NCBI GenBank assembly: GCA_965141735.1
Contig: CBCSOX010000110.1
Location: forward strand, 1-8,732
Direction of reading: 5' to 3'
DNA from: Massilioclostridium sp965141735
GTDB lineage: Bacteria; Bacillota; Clostridia; Oscillospirales; Ruminococcaceae
Length of the DNA: 8,732 bases
In this document: in pieces, positions 1 to 7,100 of the stretch
Layout: each line of letters opens with the position of its first letter
Numbering within the stretch: the stretch's first letter is position 1
Notes under the pieces: model-generated
Told to the model about the DNA's origin: nothing
Databases searched by the model: none
The model's input: only the letters and a program-made list of their open reading frames with translations
Program-made: the position numbers and the translations under genes

Positions 1-234
1 CCCGCGCTGTTTGAACGGCTCAAGCAGCTGCGCCATGAGATCGCGTCGGTGCAGAACCTTCCCGCCTACATTGTGCTGACCAATGCGGCGCTGACAGATA
101 TGTGCAAAAGACTCCCCACAACGCCCGCAGAGTTTTTAGAGGTGTCCGGGGTGGGGCAGGTCAAGCTCGAGCGGTATGGGGAGCAATTTCTCAGTGAAAT
201 ACGCTCCTATTTAAGGGAACATGAAGAACAGTGA
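1..234 (+). CDS. recQ: ATP-dependent DNA helicase RecQ, C-terminal end (HRDC domain), partial
   Basis: The reading frame is open from base 1 and stops at TGA 232-234, giving the last 77 residues of a longer protein that starts outside the window. The visible part is a complete-looking HRDC domain: LFERLKQLRHEIA, then LPAYIVLTNAAL, then the helix-hairpin-like LEVSGVGQVKLERYGEQFL near the end. HRDC domains close RecQ helicases and help bind DNA structures during recombination repair and fork restart in the cytoplasm. The helicase and RQC parts cannot be seen here. RNase D and some UvrD-like helicases also carry HRDC domains, but the wording of this one and its position at the very C-terminus fit RecQ best. 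A possible GTG start at 49 lies inside the domain and is not the true start. The gene converges on the minus-strand orphan gene at 356-616. Confidence 0.85.
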   Translation, partial: PALFERLKQLRHEIASVQNLPAYIVLTNAALTDMCKRLPTTPAEFLEVSGVGQVKLERYGEQFLSEIRSYLREHEEQ

Positions 235-243
235 AGCGCAGAC

Positions 244-282
244 CTGCCACAAGCCGGTTGAATGCCGGCGTTCAGATGGCAG
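244..282 (+). terminator. Possible weak terminator behind recQ
   Basis: Two nested inverted repeats start ten bases after the recQ stop: CTGCCA (244-249) with TGGCAG (277-282), and inside them GCCGG (253-257) with CCGGC (265-269). The structure is followed by AACTGTTTTAAA, a poor T-tract. It could end recQ transcription, but the internal loops and the short T run make this uncertain. Confidence 0.35.
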
Positions 283-335
283 AACTGTTTTAAAGGACTG
301 GTGCAGGTTTCCATCAGCAGCCTTCTGTTGCACTC

Positions 336-379
336 AAAAAAACGCCCCGCCATCCCTAAGCATTTTGGGAAGCGGGGTG
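336..379 (-). terminator. Intrinsic terminator of the gtrA-orphan unit, overlapping the orphan stop codon
   Basis: CGCCCCGC (343-350) pairs with GCGGGGTG (372-379) over 8 bp with one G-T wobble, and TCCC (353-356) pairs with GGGA (367-370) inside. Read on the minus strand, the stem is followed at once by seven Ts (342-336), the classic Rho-independent form. The TAG stop of the 86-residue gene (358-356) lies at the edge of the inner stem and loop. On the plus strand the hairpin is followed by TTCTT, so it may also work weakly as a convergent terminator for recQ. Confidence 0.85.
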
Positions 380-616
380 TTCTTCGACTTTTTGTTTTTC
401 GCCGGTGAGCGCGGATTGATCAATCAGGCGTTTCAGTGCTGGATAGAGTTTTTCAGTATCCAGAACGCTCGCGCCTGAGGACAAAGTGAGAACGGCAAAT
501 TCATGCGTTTCTTTGTCATAGCTGAGGGAGCCGTCGCAGGTCGGGCGGTGCCCGCAGTTGTAGCTGATCAGCAGCTTGTGACCGGTTTCAGACTCCTTCT
601 GTACATAGAACGTCAT
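356..616 (-). CDS. Small hypothetical protein, 86 residues
   Basis: ATG at 616-614 is preceded on the minus strand by AGAGGG about 6 bases upstream, and TAG lies at 358-356 inside a terminator hairpin. I do not recognise a family. The protein is soluble-looking, without a signal peptide or membrane segment. It has a central CGHRPTCDG stretch with two cysteines (about residues 21 and 27) that might bind metal or be redox active, but that is a guess. The second half looks helical (LDTEKLYPALKRLIDQ) and ends in a polar tail (EKQKVEEHPASQNA). It starts 69 bases after the gtrA stop with no obvious promoter between, so it is probably co-transcribed with gtrA. The good ribosome site and the tight terminator support a real gene. 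Confidence 0.7.
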   Translation of the reverse strand: MTFYVQKESETGHKLLISYNCGHRPTCDGSLSYDKETHEFAVLTLSSGASVLDTEKLYPALKRLIDQSALTGEKQKVEEHPASQNA

Positions 617-685
617 TTCATCCCTCTTTTCTGCTGAATTTTTCTTTAGTATGCGCAGAATAGCGGGAAATAAGAGAGGGAAATA

Positions 686-1099
686 CTACCTTTTCCTGCC
701 GAAGGCAAAAAACTTTGTGAGCAGAAAGGTGATTGGAATGCCCAATATGGCGGCGACCAGATAGGCGATGATTTTGTGAAATCCCAAAACATTGTAGACG
801 AGCAGCACGACAAGATTTTGAATGATAAAGTTCGGCACATAGGAAAGGCAAAACTTCAAGTATTTTTGCCAATGCAGCTTTTCGTGAAAGGTAAAAAAGC
901 TGTTGAGCAGATATGCGATTGACAGGCTGCAGAGATAGCCGATGATGAACGCGAGATTTGCGTTCAGAAATATGGAAAAGAGGGCGGATAACAGCGTTCC
1001 GTTAAAGGTGTTGATGACACCGATAACGACAAAGCAGAAAAAATCCCGCGAAAAAAAGAGATTCCAACATGTTTGAAATGCCTGTCTGATTCTATTCAT
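686..1099 (-). CDS. GtrA family integral membrane protein
   Basis: The product has 137 residues and four hydrophobic segments at roughly 20-45, 48-70, 83-105 and 108-132, the length and shape of GtrA-like proteins (PF04138). Family hallmarks are visible: FVVIGVINT in the first segment, LLNSFFTF closing the second, and FLLTKFFAFGRKR at the C-terminus. GtrA-like proteins are thought to help move lipid-linked sugars (undecaprenyl-phosphate glucose in phage seroconversion systems) across the membrane for glycosylation of cell-surface polymers; the substrate here is unknown. I chose the ATG at 1099 because GGAG sits 7 bases upstream. An in-frame ATG at 1129 lies only a few bases below the -10 box, at or before the expected transcript start, and has no ribosome site. 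No glycosyltransferase partner is adjacent, which is common for lone GtrA genes. Confidence 0.88.
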   Translation of the reverse strand: MNRIRQAFQTCWNLFFSRDFFCFVVIGVINTFNGTLLSALFSIFLNANLAFIIGYLCSLSIAYLLNSFFTFHEKLHWQKYLKFCLSYVPNFIIQNLVVLLVYNVLGFHKIIAYLVAAILGIPITFLLTKFFAFGRKR

Positions 1100-1132
1100 A
1101 ATATTTCTCCATCCAATTGTATTACTCATTCT

Positions 1133-1160
1133 ATTATAGCAGTATATTTTTTTTCGTCAA
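1133..1160 (-). promoter_or_regulatory. Promoter for gtrA and the 86-residue orphan
   Basis: On the minus strand TTGACG (1160-1155) and TATAAT (1138-1133) are separated by 16 bases, close to a sigma-A consensus promoter. The predicted start of transcription, near 1126, leaves a leader of roughly 25 bases before the ribosome site and ATG at 1099. Confidence 0.8.
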
Positions 1161-1238
1161 ATATACACTGTTGGGCTCTATATTTCAGGTGTGGTTTGAC
1201 AAAAAGCTGGAAAGTTTCTGTACGCGGCGGAAAAAGTG

Positions 1239-1247
1239 TGTTATAAT
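1239..1247 (+). promoter_or_regulatory. Extended -10 promoter for the alpha/beta hydrolase
   Basis: TG-T-TATAAT (TG 1239-1240, TATAAT 1242-1247) is an extended -10 element. No good -35 box lies 16-18 bases upstream, where the sequence reads around TGTACG, and the extended TG may compensate. A TTGACA at 1196-1201 is 40 bases away and too far to pair with it. The transcript would start near 1254, about 17 bases before the GGAGG at 1271-1275. Confidence 0.65.
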
Positions 1248-1280
1248 GAAACCAATCGGAAATTGGTATTGGAGGCGCAT

Positions 1281-2210
1281 ATGGCGATTAACAAGGCGAT
1301 GCGGGCGGCCTTAAAAGCCCTGTCTTATCCTGATCTTGACATCAAAAACCACTATAAGCTGCACCGTGGAGTCATCCGTCTGGCGAATCCCCCTGCACGC
1401 AAACCATACTACAGCACCTGGGATCACAAAATTTCCTGCGCAGATCACCAGATTCCGGTGCGGATTTTCCAGCCGGATTCCCCTGGAAGCCATCCGGTGC
1501 TGCTGTTTTTTCACGGCGGCGGCTGGGTGACTGGGGATATCAACAGCTATGATAAGGTGTGCCACTATATGGCCAAAGCGACCAACCACCTTGTCGTTTC
1601 GGTGGACTACAGGCTGGCCCCGGAGCACCGGTTCCCGGCAGCGCCAGAGGACTGCTACGCGGTTGCGCGGGAGTTGTTTGTCAAAACACATCTTCTTGGC
1701 GCTCGGCCCGACCAGATCACCCTGATCGGAGACAGCGCAGGGGGAAATCTTGCGGCCGTTGTCTCTCTGATGGCCCGCGACCGGGGCGAATTTATGCCTA
1801 AGAGACAGATTTTGATTTATCCTGCCACCCACTATGACCACACGCCGCAGTCTCCCTTTGAATCAGTGCGGGAAAATGGAATGGGATACCTGCTCACCTC
1901 CAAACGGGTGTGCGACTATATGGAGCTTTACAGCAGAGGCACGGAAGATTATCAGAATCCCTACTTTTCTCCGCTGCTTGCTCAAGATCTGAGTGGCCAG
2001 CCAAAAACCCTTTTGATAACAGCACAGTACGATCCGCTTCGGGATGAAGGGGAAGCATATGGGCAGCGGCTCAAAGATGAGGGAAACGATGTGCTGATCC
2101 ACCGGATGCCTGACGCACTGCACGGTTTTTTCTCCCTGCCGCCGAGGTTTGTCCAGGTTCGCAGATGCTATTCGCTGATCAACCGCTTTGTGGCTGAGGT
2201 GAGAGAGTAG
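1281..2210 (+). CDS. Alpha/beta hydrolase, HSL family (family IV) esterase/lipase
   Basis: The product has 309 residues, the usual length for bacterial hormone-sensitive-lipase-like esterases (alpha/beta-hydrolase_3 fold). The HGGGW oxyanion-hole motif is at residues 78-82, preceded by the strand VLLFF and followed by the family sequence VDYRLAPEHRFPAA (108-121). The nucleophile is Ser152 in GDSAGGN, the acid is probably Asp251 in YDPLRDEG, and the base is His281 in LHGF, so the triad is intact. Such enzymes hydrolyse short-chain carboxyl esters; the natural substrate is unknown, though deacylation of plant or xenobiotic esters is typical. No signal peptide is present, so it should be cytoplasmic. 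ATG 1281 is chosen because GGAGG (1271-1275) lies 5 bases upstream; an upstream GTG at 1236 overlaps the -10 box. It is a single-gene unit, divergent from gtrA, with no clear hairpin between its stop and the tRNA promoter. Confidence 0.93.
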   Translation: MAINKAMRAALKALSYPDLDIKNHYKLHRGVIRLANPPARKPYYSTWDHKISCADHQIPVRIFQPDSPGSHPVLLFFHGGGWVTGDINSYDKVCHYMAKATNHLVVSVDYRLAPEHRFPAAPEDCYAVARELFVKTHLLGARPDQITLIGDSAGGNLAAVVSLMARDRGEFMPKRQILIYPATHYDHTPQSPFESVRENGMGYLLTSKRVCDYMELYSRGTEDYQNPYFSPLLAQDLSGQPKTLLITAQYDPLRDEGEAYGQRLKDEGNDVLIHRMPDALHGFFSLPPRFVQVRRCYSLINRFVAEVRE

Positions 2211-2237
2211 AATTTTAAAAGAATTTGATATTTTTAC

Positions 2238-2266
2238 TTGACACCTCAAAAGAATCATGCTATAAT
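2238..2266 (+). promoter_or_regulatory. Consensus promoter for tRNA-Leu
   Basis: TTGACA (2238-2243) and TATAAT (2261-2266) are both perfect consensus hexamers separated by exactly 17 bases, as expected for a strongly expressed stable RNA. Transcription should start near 2273, leaving about 16 bases of 5' leader before the mature tRNA. Confidence 0.92.
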
Positions 2267-2288
2267 TTATAAGCAGTTTGTTTCACAT

Positions 2289-2375
2289 GCGGATATGGCG
2301 GAATCGGCAGACGCGCTAGATTCAGGTTCTAGTGGGGGCAACCCCGTGGAGGTTCAAGTCCTCTTATCCGCACCA
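2289..2375 (+). tRNA. tRNA-Leu (anticodon CAG)
   Basis: This is an 87-base class II tRNA with the 3' CCA encoded (2373-2375). The acceptor stem pairs GCGGATA (2289-2295) with TATCCGC (2365-2371), and the discriminator base is A, as usual for leucine. The anticodon stem pairs CTAGA (2316-2320) with TCTAG (2328-2332) around the loop TTCAGGT, placing the anticodon CAG at 2323-2325, which reads CUG codons. The long variable arm (GTGGGGGCAACCCCGT region) and the T-loop GGTTCAAGTCC are clear. It has its own promoter at 2238-2266 and a terminator directly behind it. Confidence 0.97.
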
Positions 2376-2470
2376 GACTGAGTCTGGACGCAATTTGCGT
2401 TCGGACTCTTTTTTTGTTTGAATGAGGATGCACGTATTGGCAGTGACATCTTTTTTGTAGCATAAACCAA
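2376..2470 (+). repeat. Tandem unit A (~95 bp), beginning right after the tRNA CCA
   Basis: This stretch aligns end to end with unit B at 2471-2566. Shared parts include the opening GA(C/T)TGAGT, the hairpin core ACGCA-TTTGC, and near the end the identical ATCTTTTTTGTAGC. The first 32 bases differ at six positions. The unit starts exactly at the first base after the mature tRNA and contains the tRNA terminator. Confidence 0.75.
2380..2415 (+). terminator. Intrinsic terminator of tRNA-Leu
   Basis: GAGTC (2380-2384) pairs with GACTC (2404-2408), with the pairing continuing inward through TGGACGCAA and TTTGCGTTCG using G-T wobbles, so the stem is long and the loop very small. A run of seven Ts (2409-2415) follows. 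It lies 4 bases beyond the CCA end of the tRNA. Confidence 0.88.
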
Positions 2471-2566
2471 GATTGAGTATGAACGCAGTTTGCATTCAGA
2501 CTTTTTTATTTTCGTGAGGGAAGGTCTCGCGTTTATTGCGGGTATCTTTTTTGTAGCGTACACCCA
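2471..2566 (+). repeat. Tandem unit B (~96 bp), diverged copy of unit A
   Basis: This is the second copy of the unit described at 2376-2470. It carries its own imperfect hairpin: TGAACGCA pairs with TGCATTCA with one mismatch, followed by a T-rich run near 2503-2512. It ends in the same ATCTTTTTTGTAGC stretch followed by GTACACCCA. With no gene between the copies, the second hairpin looks like a redundant terminator. Confidence 0.72.
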
Positions 2567-2605
2567 CCCGTTAAGTACCGAGTTTTCGGTCTTAACGGGT
2601 TTTTT
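2567..2605 (+). terminator. Strong intrinsic terminator, third in the series
   Basis: CCCGTTAAG (2567-2575) pairs perfectly with CTTAACGGG (2591-2599). ACCG (2577-2580) pairs with CGGT (2587-2590) inside, past a single bulged T, around the loop AGTTTT. Six Ts follow at 2600-2605. It is the best-formed terminator in the window, yet no gene lies just upstream apart from the tRNA and the two repeat units. Confidence 0.88.
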
Positions 2606-2938
2606 GCTGTCTAAAAACGATTTGAAATTTAAAATACCATTCAGCATTGAAATCAGTATGTATTTTCTTCGCAAATACAATCACAGTGTTATCATTTATA
2701 ACAACTGAAAACCCAGTTTACCGTAGAGGACGAAGTTTGGTTCCTTACAGATTCTGTTCACGCTAGACAGAATGACTGGTAAATAGACTCTCATGCAGCT
2801 TAAGCTCTGTAGACAAACGCAGGCCAGGAGATCGATAGATGATCTTTGCCGGGTGACATGAAACAATCAGGACTCTCCTTGTTCCACCTGTACCGGTTCT
2901 GTCATAGGATTCGCCGTCTGCAAGGCTTTAGAGGGTTT
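2606..2938. other. Gene-poor intergenic stretch with one hairpin
   Basis: No reading frame here has a credible start, ribosome site and family resemblance on either strand, and every frame I translated is broken by stops or looks random. The only structure I see is a hairpin-forming inverted repeat near 2745-2782. No clear terminator for the AraC-type gene, whose stop is at 2939, could be found. The stretch may be a decayed gene or a long 3' region. Confidence 0.5.
2745..2782. repeat. Imperfect inverted repeat (hairpin) in the gene-poor stretch
   Basis: ATTCTGT (2751-2757) pairs with ACAGAAT (2767-2773) across a 9-base loop. Flanking TTACAG on the left and CTGGTAA on the right extend the pairing with small bulges. 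No T-tract follows on either strand, so it is not a standard terminator. The function is unknown. Confidence 0.45.
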
Positions 2939-3943
2939 TTATTTTGGTTTGGCCTTTTCCTTCCGATATTGTACAGGAGAAAGGCCGTACTTTTTCTTAA
3001 AAATTTTATACAGATAACTGACATCATACACCCCAACCTGATTGGAAATCTCCTCCATTGTGAACTGCGTGTTTTCAAGTAAATCCTTTGCAGTTTGCAG
3101 CCGGATATTTTGAATTAGCTCTAAATAACCTTTGTGAAAGCTCTTTTTGAGCAGCCTGGAGATATGAGTCTGGGAATAGTTGAATTTTTCTGCAATTCTT
3201 TTTAACGACACTGTCTGCAGGTTTTCCTGGATATAGTGAATCATATCCAGAGCAATCCTATCCACAAACAGGTCTTCTTGCGTTGCTTCATAGTAATGTT
3301 GATATTCGCGCGCTAAATAGGTGAAAATTTGCAAACACAGAGCTTTCATGATGGTATTCGAACCGAGCTGGTCAGTTAAAGACTCCTCTGCAAGCTGCTG
3401 GATCAGATGCTGGATCGAGTATTGCGGCAGGAAAGGAAAGTAGATACTATCATCGATTTTATTTAACTGGTAGAAGTAATCCAGGAAAAAATTCGACAAC
3501 AATTGATTGTCGGATAATAGGGCGAGCAGCGAATTTTCAAAGACCTCTTTTGAAATCATCACATTAAAGACAACGTCATTGGGGTCGGTAATATAGATCC
3601 AGTGCAGCGCATGGGGGTTTAAGAGCATGGCATCCCCCTCTGACATTGTGATCGCCTGGTCAGAGATATTTTGGACACAGCTGCCGCGGTAAACGTAGAC
3701 AAGTTCGAAATAACTGTGGTTGTGATACAGCTTCTTTTCGCGGTAGTGCTCAATATAATTGTGTTTGGTTACATAGATAGGCTTTGAGGAAAGAAGGGGG
3801 AAAGTATAGTACCCATATTTTGCAACCGCAGCAAAAAACGAATCTCTTCTCAACGGGTCCTCTGGGTTTTTTCGCTGCTGTTGTTCAATTTCAGCCCACG
3901 TTTGATTCCACTGCTCGATCCATTGTGTCAACCATGCATCCAT
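2939..3943 (-). CDS. AraC family transcriptional regulator with N-terminal cupin-like sensor domain
   Basis: The product has 334 residues. The N-terminal sensor has a cupin pattern, HNHSYFELVYVYRG at about 74-87 and GDAMLLNPHALHW at about 103-115, typical of ligand-sensing AraC regulators of sugar use. The C-terminal DNA-binding region has two helix-turn-helix units: VSLKRIAEKFNYSQTHISRLLKK (about 245-267, the second residue run read in two parts) and MEEISNQVGVYDVSYLYKIF (about 296-315), closing with KKYGLSPVQYRKE. ATG 3943 is preferred because GGAG lies 9 bases upstream; ATG 3949, two codons earlier, is also possible (336 residues). A longer extension reaching 4207 would run through the promoter region and is unlikely. 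The gene is divergent from the rhamnosidase with a 188-base gap, so it is probably its activator. The ligand is unknown; rhamnose or a rhamnoside-derived sugar is an inference from the neighbour. Confidence 0.92.
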   Translation of the reverse strand: MDAWLTQWIEQWNQTWAEIEQQQRKNPEDPLRRDSFFAAVAKYGYYTFPLLSSKPIYVTKHNYIEHYREKKLYHNHSYFELVYVYRGSCVQNISDQAITMSEGDAMLLNPHALHWIYITDPNDVVFNVMISKEVFENSLLALLSDNQLLSNFFLDYFYQLNKIDDSIYFPFLPQYSIQHLIQQLAEESLTDQLGSNTIMKALCLQIFTYLAREYQHYYEATQEDLFVDRIALDMIHYIQENLQTVSLKRIAEKFNYSQTHISRLLKKSFHKGYLELIQNIRLQTAKDLLENTQFTMEEISNQVGVYDVSYLYKIFKKKYGLSPVQYRKEKAKPK

Positions 3944-3977
3944 TCTCATCTTCTCCACTTCTCCTATACTTTCCTTT

Positions 3978-3986
3978 ATTATAGCA
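3978..3986 (-). promoter_or_regulatory. Extended -10 promoter for the AraC-type regulator
   Basis: On the minus strand TG-C-TATAAT (TG 3986-3985, TATAAT 3983-3978) forms an extended -10 element 34 bases upstream of the ATG at 3943. I see no convincing -35 hexamer at 16-18 bases. A TTGAAA at 4017-4012 is too far away. Confidence 0.6.
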
Positions 3987-4081
3987 TATCTGTGCAGAAG
4001 AATGCCTGACTTTTCAACATATGTCGGCTTTTTACTATGAGGGAGTTCGCAGAATACAAAGATTTTTAAAATCGATTCTTT

Positions 4082-4107
4082 TATAATAAAACTGCAATTG
4101 AATTGCA
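4082..4107 (+). promoter_or_regulatory. Rhamnosidase promoter -10 with palindromic candidate operator
   Basis: TATAAT at 4082-4087 has no good -35 box at the normal distance, where the sequence reads around AAGATT, as expected for an activator-dependent promoter. Immediately downstream, over the predicted transcript start, is a perfect 15-base palindrome, TGCAATT-G-AATTGCA (4093-4107). It could be an operator for a repressor or a +1-proximal regulator site. AAATCGA also occurs twice as a direct repeat (4069-4075 and 4107-4113), flanking the -10 and the palindrome. The regulatory role is inferred. Confidence 0.5.
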
Positions 4108-4131
4108 AATCGACCAAAAGGGGAGGATACA

Positions 4132-7100
4132 ATGAAAAATACCAAAAGAAAATTGCTTGCATTGCTGCTGTCCGTGTCCATGCTGGCGAGCGCTTTGACA
4201 AGCACAATCACGGCGCAGGCACAGCCTGGGTATGATTTGAATGTACTTTCACTGCGAACCAATTCGGTTGAAAACGCAGCCGCAGTGGATACACCAAATC
4301 CGACATTCAGTTGGCAGATCGATTCCAATCTGATCGGTGCAGCACAAACGGCGTATCAAATCAAGCTGTACGACGCAGATGAGGTTCTGGTCTGGGACAG
4401 CGGAAAGGTGATGGACAGCGATTCCACCTATATCCAATACCCACAAGACGCCCCTGTGTTAGAGGCAAAATCCTATTACAGCTGGTCTGTCACGGTGTGG
4501 GATGCGGCTGGAAAGACTGCAGTTTCCGAGCCGCAGGCATTTACCACCGGGTTTATGAGTACCTCTCTTTCCGCATGGGAAGGCGCCCGGTGGATCGGTG
4601 CGGATGAGCTCTATCTTGACGCTGAAACGCTGGGGGTTTACCGGCTCAACTATGACATGCAGCTAAAGGAAGGCAGCACAGAGGCGGGATTTGTGTTTGG
4701 CGCAGAGGATCCAAAGCTCAGCAGTCCGGTTTACAATGAATTTCTCATTGGAGGAGAAAACTATATCTCCTATCAGCTGGATGTCAGTACCATACCTGCT
4801 GTGATGAAGATTTACCGCGTCGGTTACAGCAATACCGACACCAAAGAGATTCCGTTTAAAACAATTGAAATTCCCGAATCGATTCTAAATCAATCAAACA
4901 GGTATGATGAACACCGTTTTGGCATCACAATCTCAGGAAAAAAGATGGAAAGCCTGACGATTGATGGACAGACGATTGATACGGATGTCACTCTGAGTGC
5001 ATCGATTCAGGTTCTGTATCCCCGTTTGAACAGTATCGGTTTTGCAACTGACCAAGCGAGCAGCGCTGTTTTCACCGATGTCTCTGTACAGAACTACCAT
5101 GCGCCCTCTTCCACCGTATTCGGCTGCGAAATTGGAGCAGGGTACCGTATTTTCGAAGCAGGCGGCGAGGCCGTGTCTGTCAATGGAGATGAAATTCAGG
5201 TCGGCAAAGGGGTGCTGTTCTACGCGGACCCTTCTTACGGTTCGGTACCCATGCTGAGGAAAGAACTCAACGCTGAAAAGGAAATAAAAAGGGCGACCCT
5301 GTATGCTACTTCAAAAGGCATTTATGAACTGTACCTCAACGGGGAAAGGGTAGGGGATGACTACTTTTCCCCCGGTGACACCGACTACCGCCAGCAGATT
5401 CAATACACCTGCTACGATGTGACGGATCAAATGGAACAAGGCGGCAATGTGATCGGTGCTGTGCTCGCCTCCGGCTGGTATACCGACCAGGTTTCCTATG
5501 AACTGAATCAAACGAATTTTTATGGCGAGTATTTAGAGCTGCTTGCTCAGCTCGAGATTGAATACACCGACGGCACCACTCAGACCGTTGGGACGGACGA
5601 CAGCTGGCGCTATTACGGCAGCGGCCCTGTGCGGTATGCGGGCAATTTTAATGGGGAAAAATATGACGCAAGGTTGGAAGAAGCGGTCGACGGATGGTCG
5701 ACTGCCGATTATGATGACAGCGACTGGAAAAATGCAGCTGAAAAGGAAAGCGAGGTCGCCGGTTATGAACCGCGCATTGTTGCAAAAGCAGATCCAGGGG
5801 TAAAAGCAGTTGAGGAACTCTGTGCAAGCTATGTGGGGGAACAGACGAGAAATGGGCAGACGGTCTATCTTTACGACATGGGAGTCAACATGGTGGGGGT
5901 ACCCAAAATTAAACTGCCAGCAGGTGAGTCCGGTCAAAAGATCACCCTGCGGTTTGCTGAAATCCTCTACCCGGAATATTCGGAAGACGGCGTCAGCTAT
6001 GGCGAGCTCACCGGTCTGCTCGCGACGGAAAACTACCGCACTGCCTATAGCACAGACACCTATATCATGAAAGGCGCAGCGGGCGGAGAAACCTATCAGC
6101 CGTCGTTTACCTTCCATGGATACCAATACCTTGAAGTGAGCGGAATTGACCGAGCAATTCCCGCTGACAACATCAAGGGAATTGTGTTGAGCTCAATCAC
6201 GGAACCGACGAGCAGATATGAGACGTCAGAGACTTTAACCAACCAGCTGTTTCAGAACATCATGCGTTCTGCATACGGAAACCACCTGTCAATCCCGACA
6301 GACTGCCCGCAGCGCGACGAACGCATGGGATGGACCGGGGACGCGCAGATTTTTTCCAGGACAGCGACCTATTTCGCTGACATGAACCGCTTTTACAACA
6401 ACTATACCTCCATCATGAGGGACGGCCAGGACAAAACAAGCGGCGAGTTTTCAGATTACGCGCCGAGTTTCAATCCGGTTGGAGAAGGCGGCGCGCGCGG
6501 TTCCATCGGGTATAGCTGGAGCGCGGCAGGGGTGATTGTACCCTATGAAACCTATCTGCAGTACGGAGATGAAAGCATCATTTGGGAAAACTACGATGCA
6601 ATGACGCTGCATGTGGAATACCTGATGGACAATCATCTCGATGGGAAAAAGTATCTGACTTCCCAGACGGGTTTTCTCGCGGATCATCTCTCGATTGACA
6701 CCACAGACACTGCGATGCTCGGAAACGCAACCTTTTATTATGTCATGACCTCCCTCGCCCGCATGGCGCAGGCGATTGGAAAAACAGAGGATGCACAAAG
6801 GTTCGCCGCGTTTGCTCAGGGAGTTCAGGCAGAATGGAATTCCACCTATGTGGATCCCGCCACGCACCGGACTGCGGATGATACCCAGGCGTCTTACGCC
6901 CTTCCGCTTTCCTATGATGTGTTTGATGACCAGAACAAACCGTATGCGCAGCAGTACCTGGCACAGGCGTGCGCAGAGAGCGGGTTTACCATCACCACAG
7001 GATTTGTGGGCACGGCGCCGCTGCTGCCCGCCCTCACCGACGCGGGCAACCTGTCTGATGCCTATTCGATGTTTGAGCAGACCGACTATGCATCCTGGCT

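Noticed and set aside
221..478. Plus-strand frame of 85 codons overlapping the recQ end
   Set aside because: It runs through the minus-strand terminator and into the orphan gene, with no recognisable product; chance ORF.
1196..1201. TTGACA as -35 box of the hydrolase promoter
   Set aside because: It is 40 bases from the TATAAT at 1242 and no -10-like hexamer lies at 16-18 bases from it.
1311..1841. Minus-strand frame of 176 codons inside the alpha/beta hydrolase
   Set aside because: It is a shadow of the real gene, which has an intact catalytic triad and ribosome site; the minus-strand protein resembles no family.
2351..2375. tRNA 3' end as a phage or island attachment site
   Set aside because: I found no second copy of the tRNA 3' sequence in the window and no integrase gene, so nothing supports an integrated element.
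2376..2566. CRISPR-like array
   Set aside because: There are only two copies of a ~95-bp unit, diverged along their whole length, with no short constant repeats and unique spacers, and no cas genes.
2354..2680. Minus-strand frame of 108 codons with an internal VYATKK repeat
   Set aside because: It overlaps the 3' end of the tRNA and three terminators. Its internal repeat is just the translated image of the tandem DNA units, and no ribosome site precedes it.
3944..4207. N-terminal extension of the AraC-type protein
   Set aside because: The extra codons would cover both divergent promoters and the rhamnosidase start. The GGAG near 3953 supports a start at 3943 or 3949.
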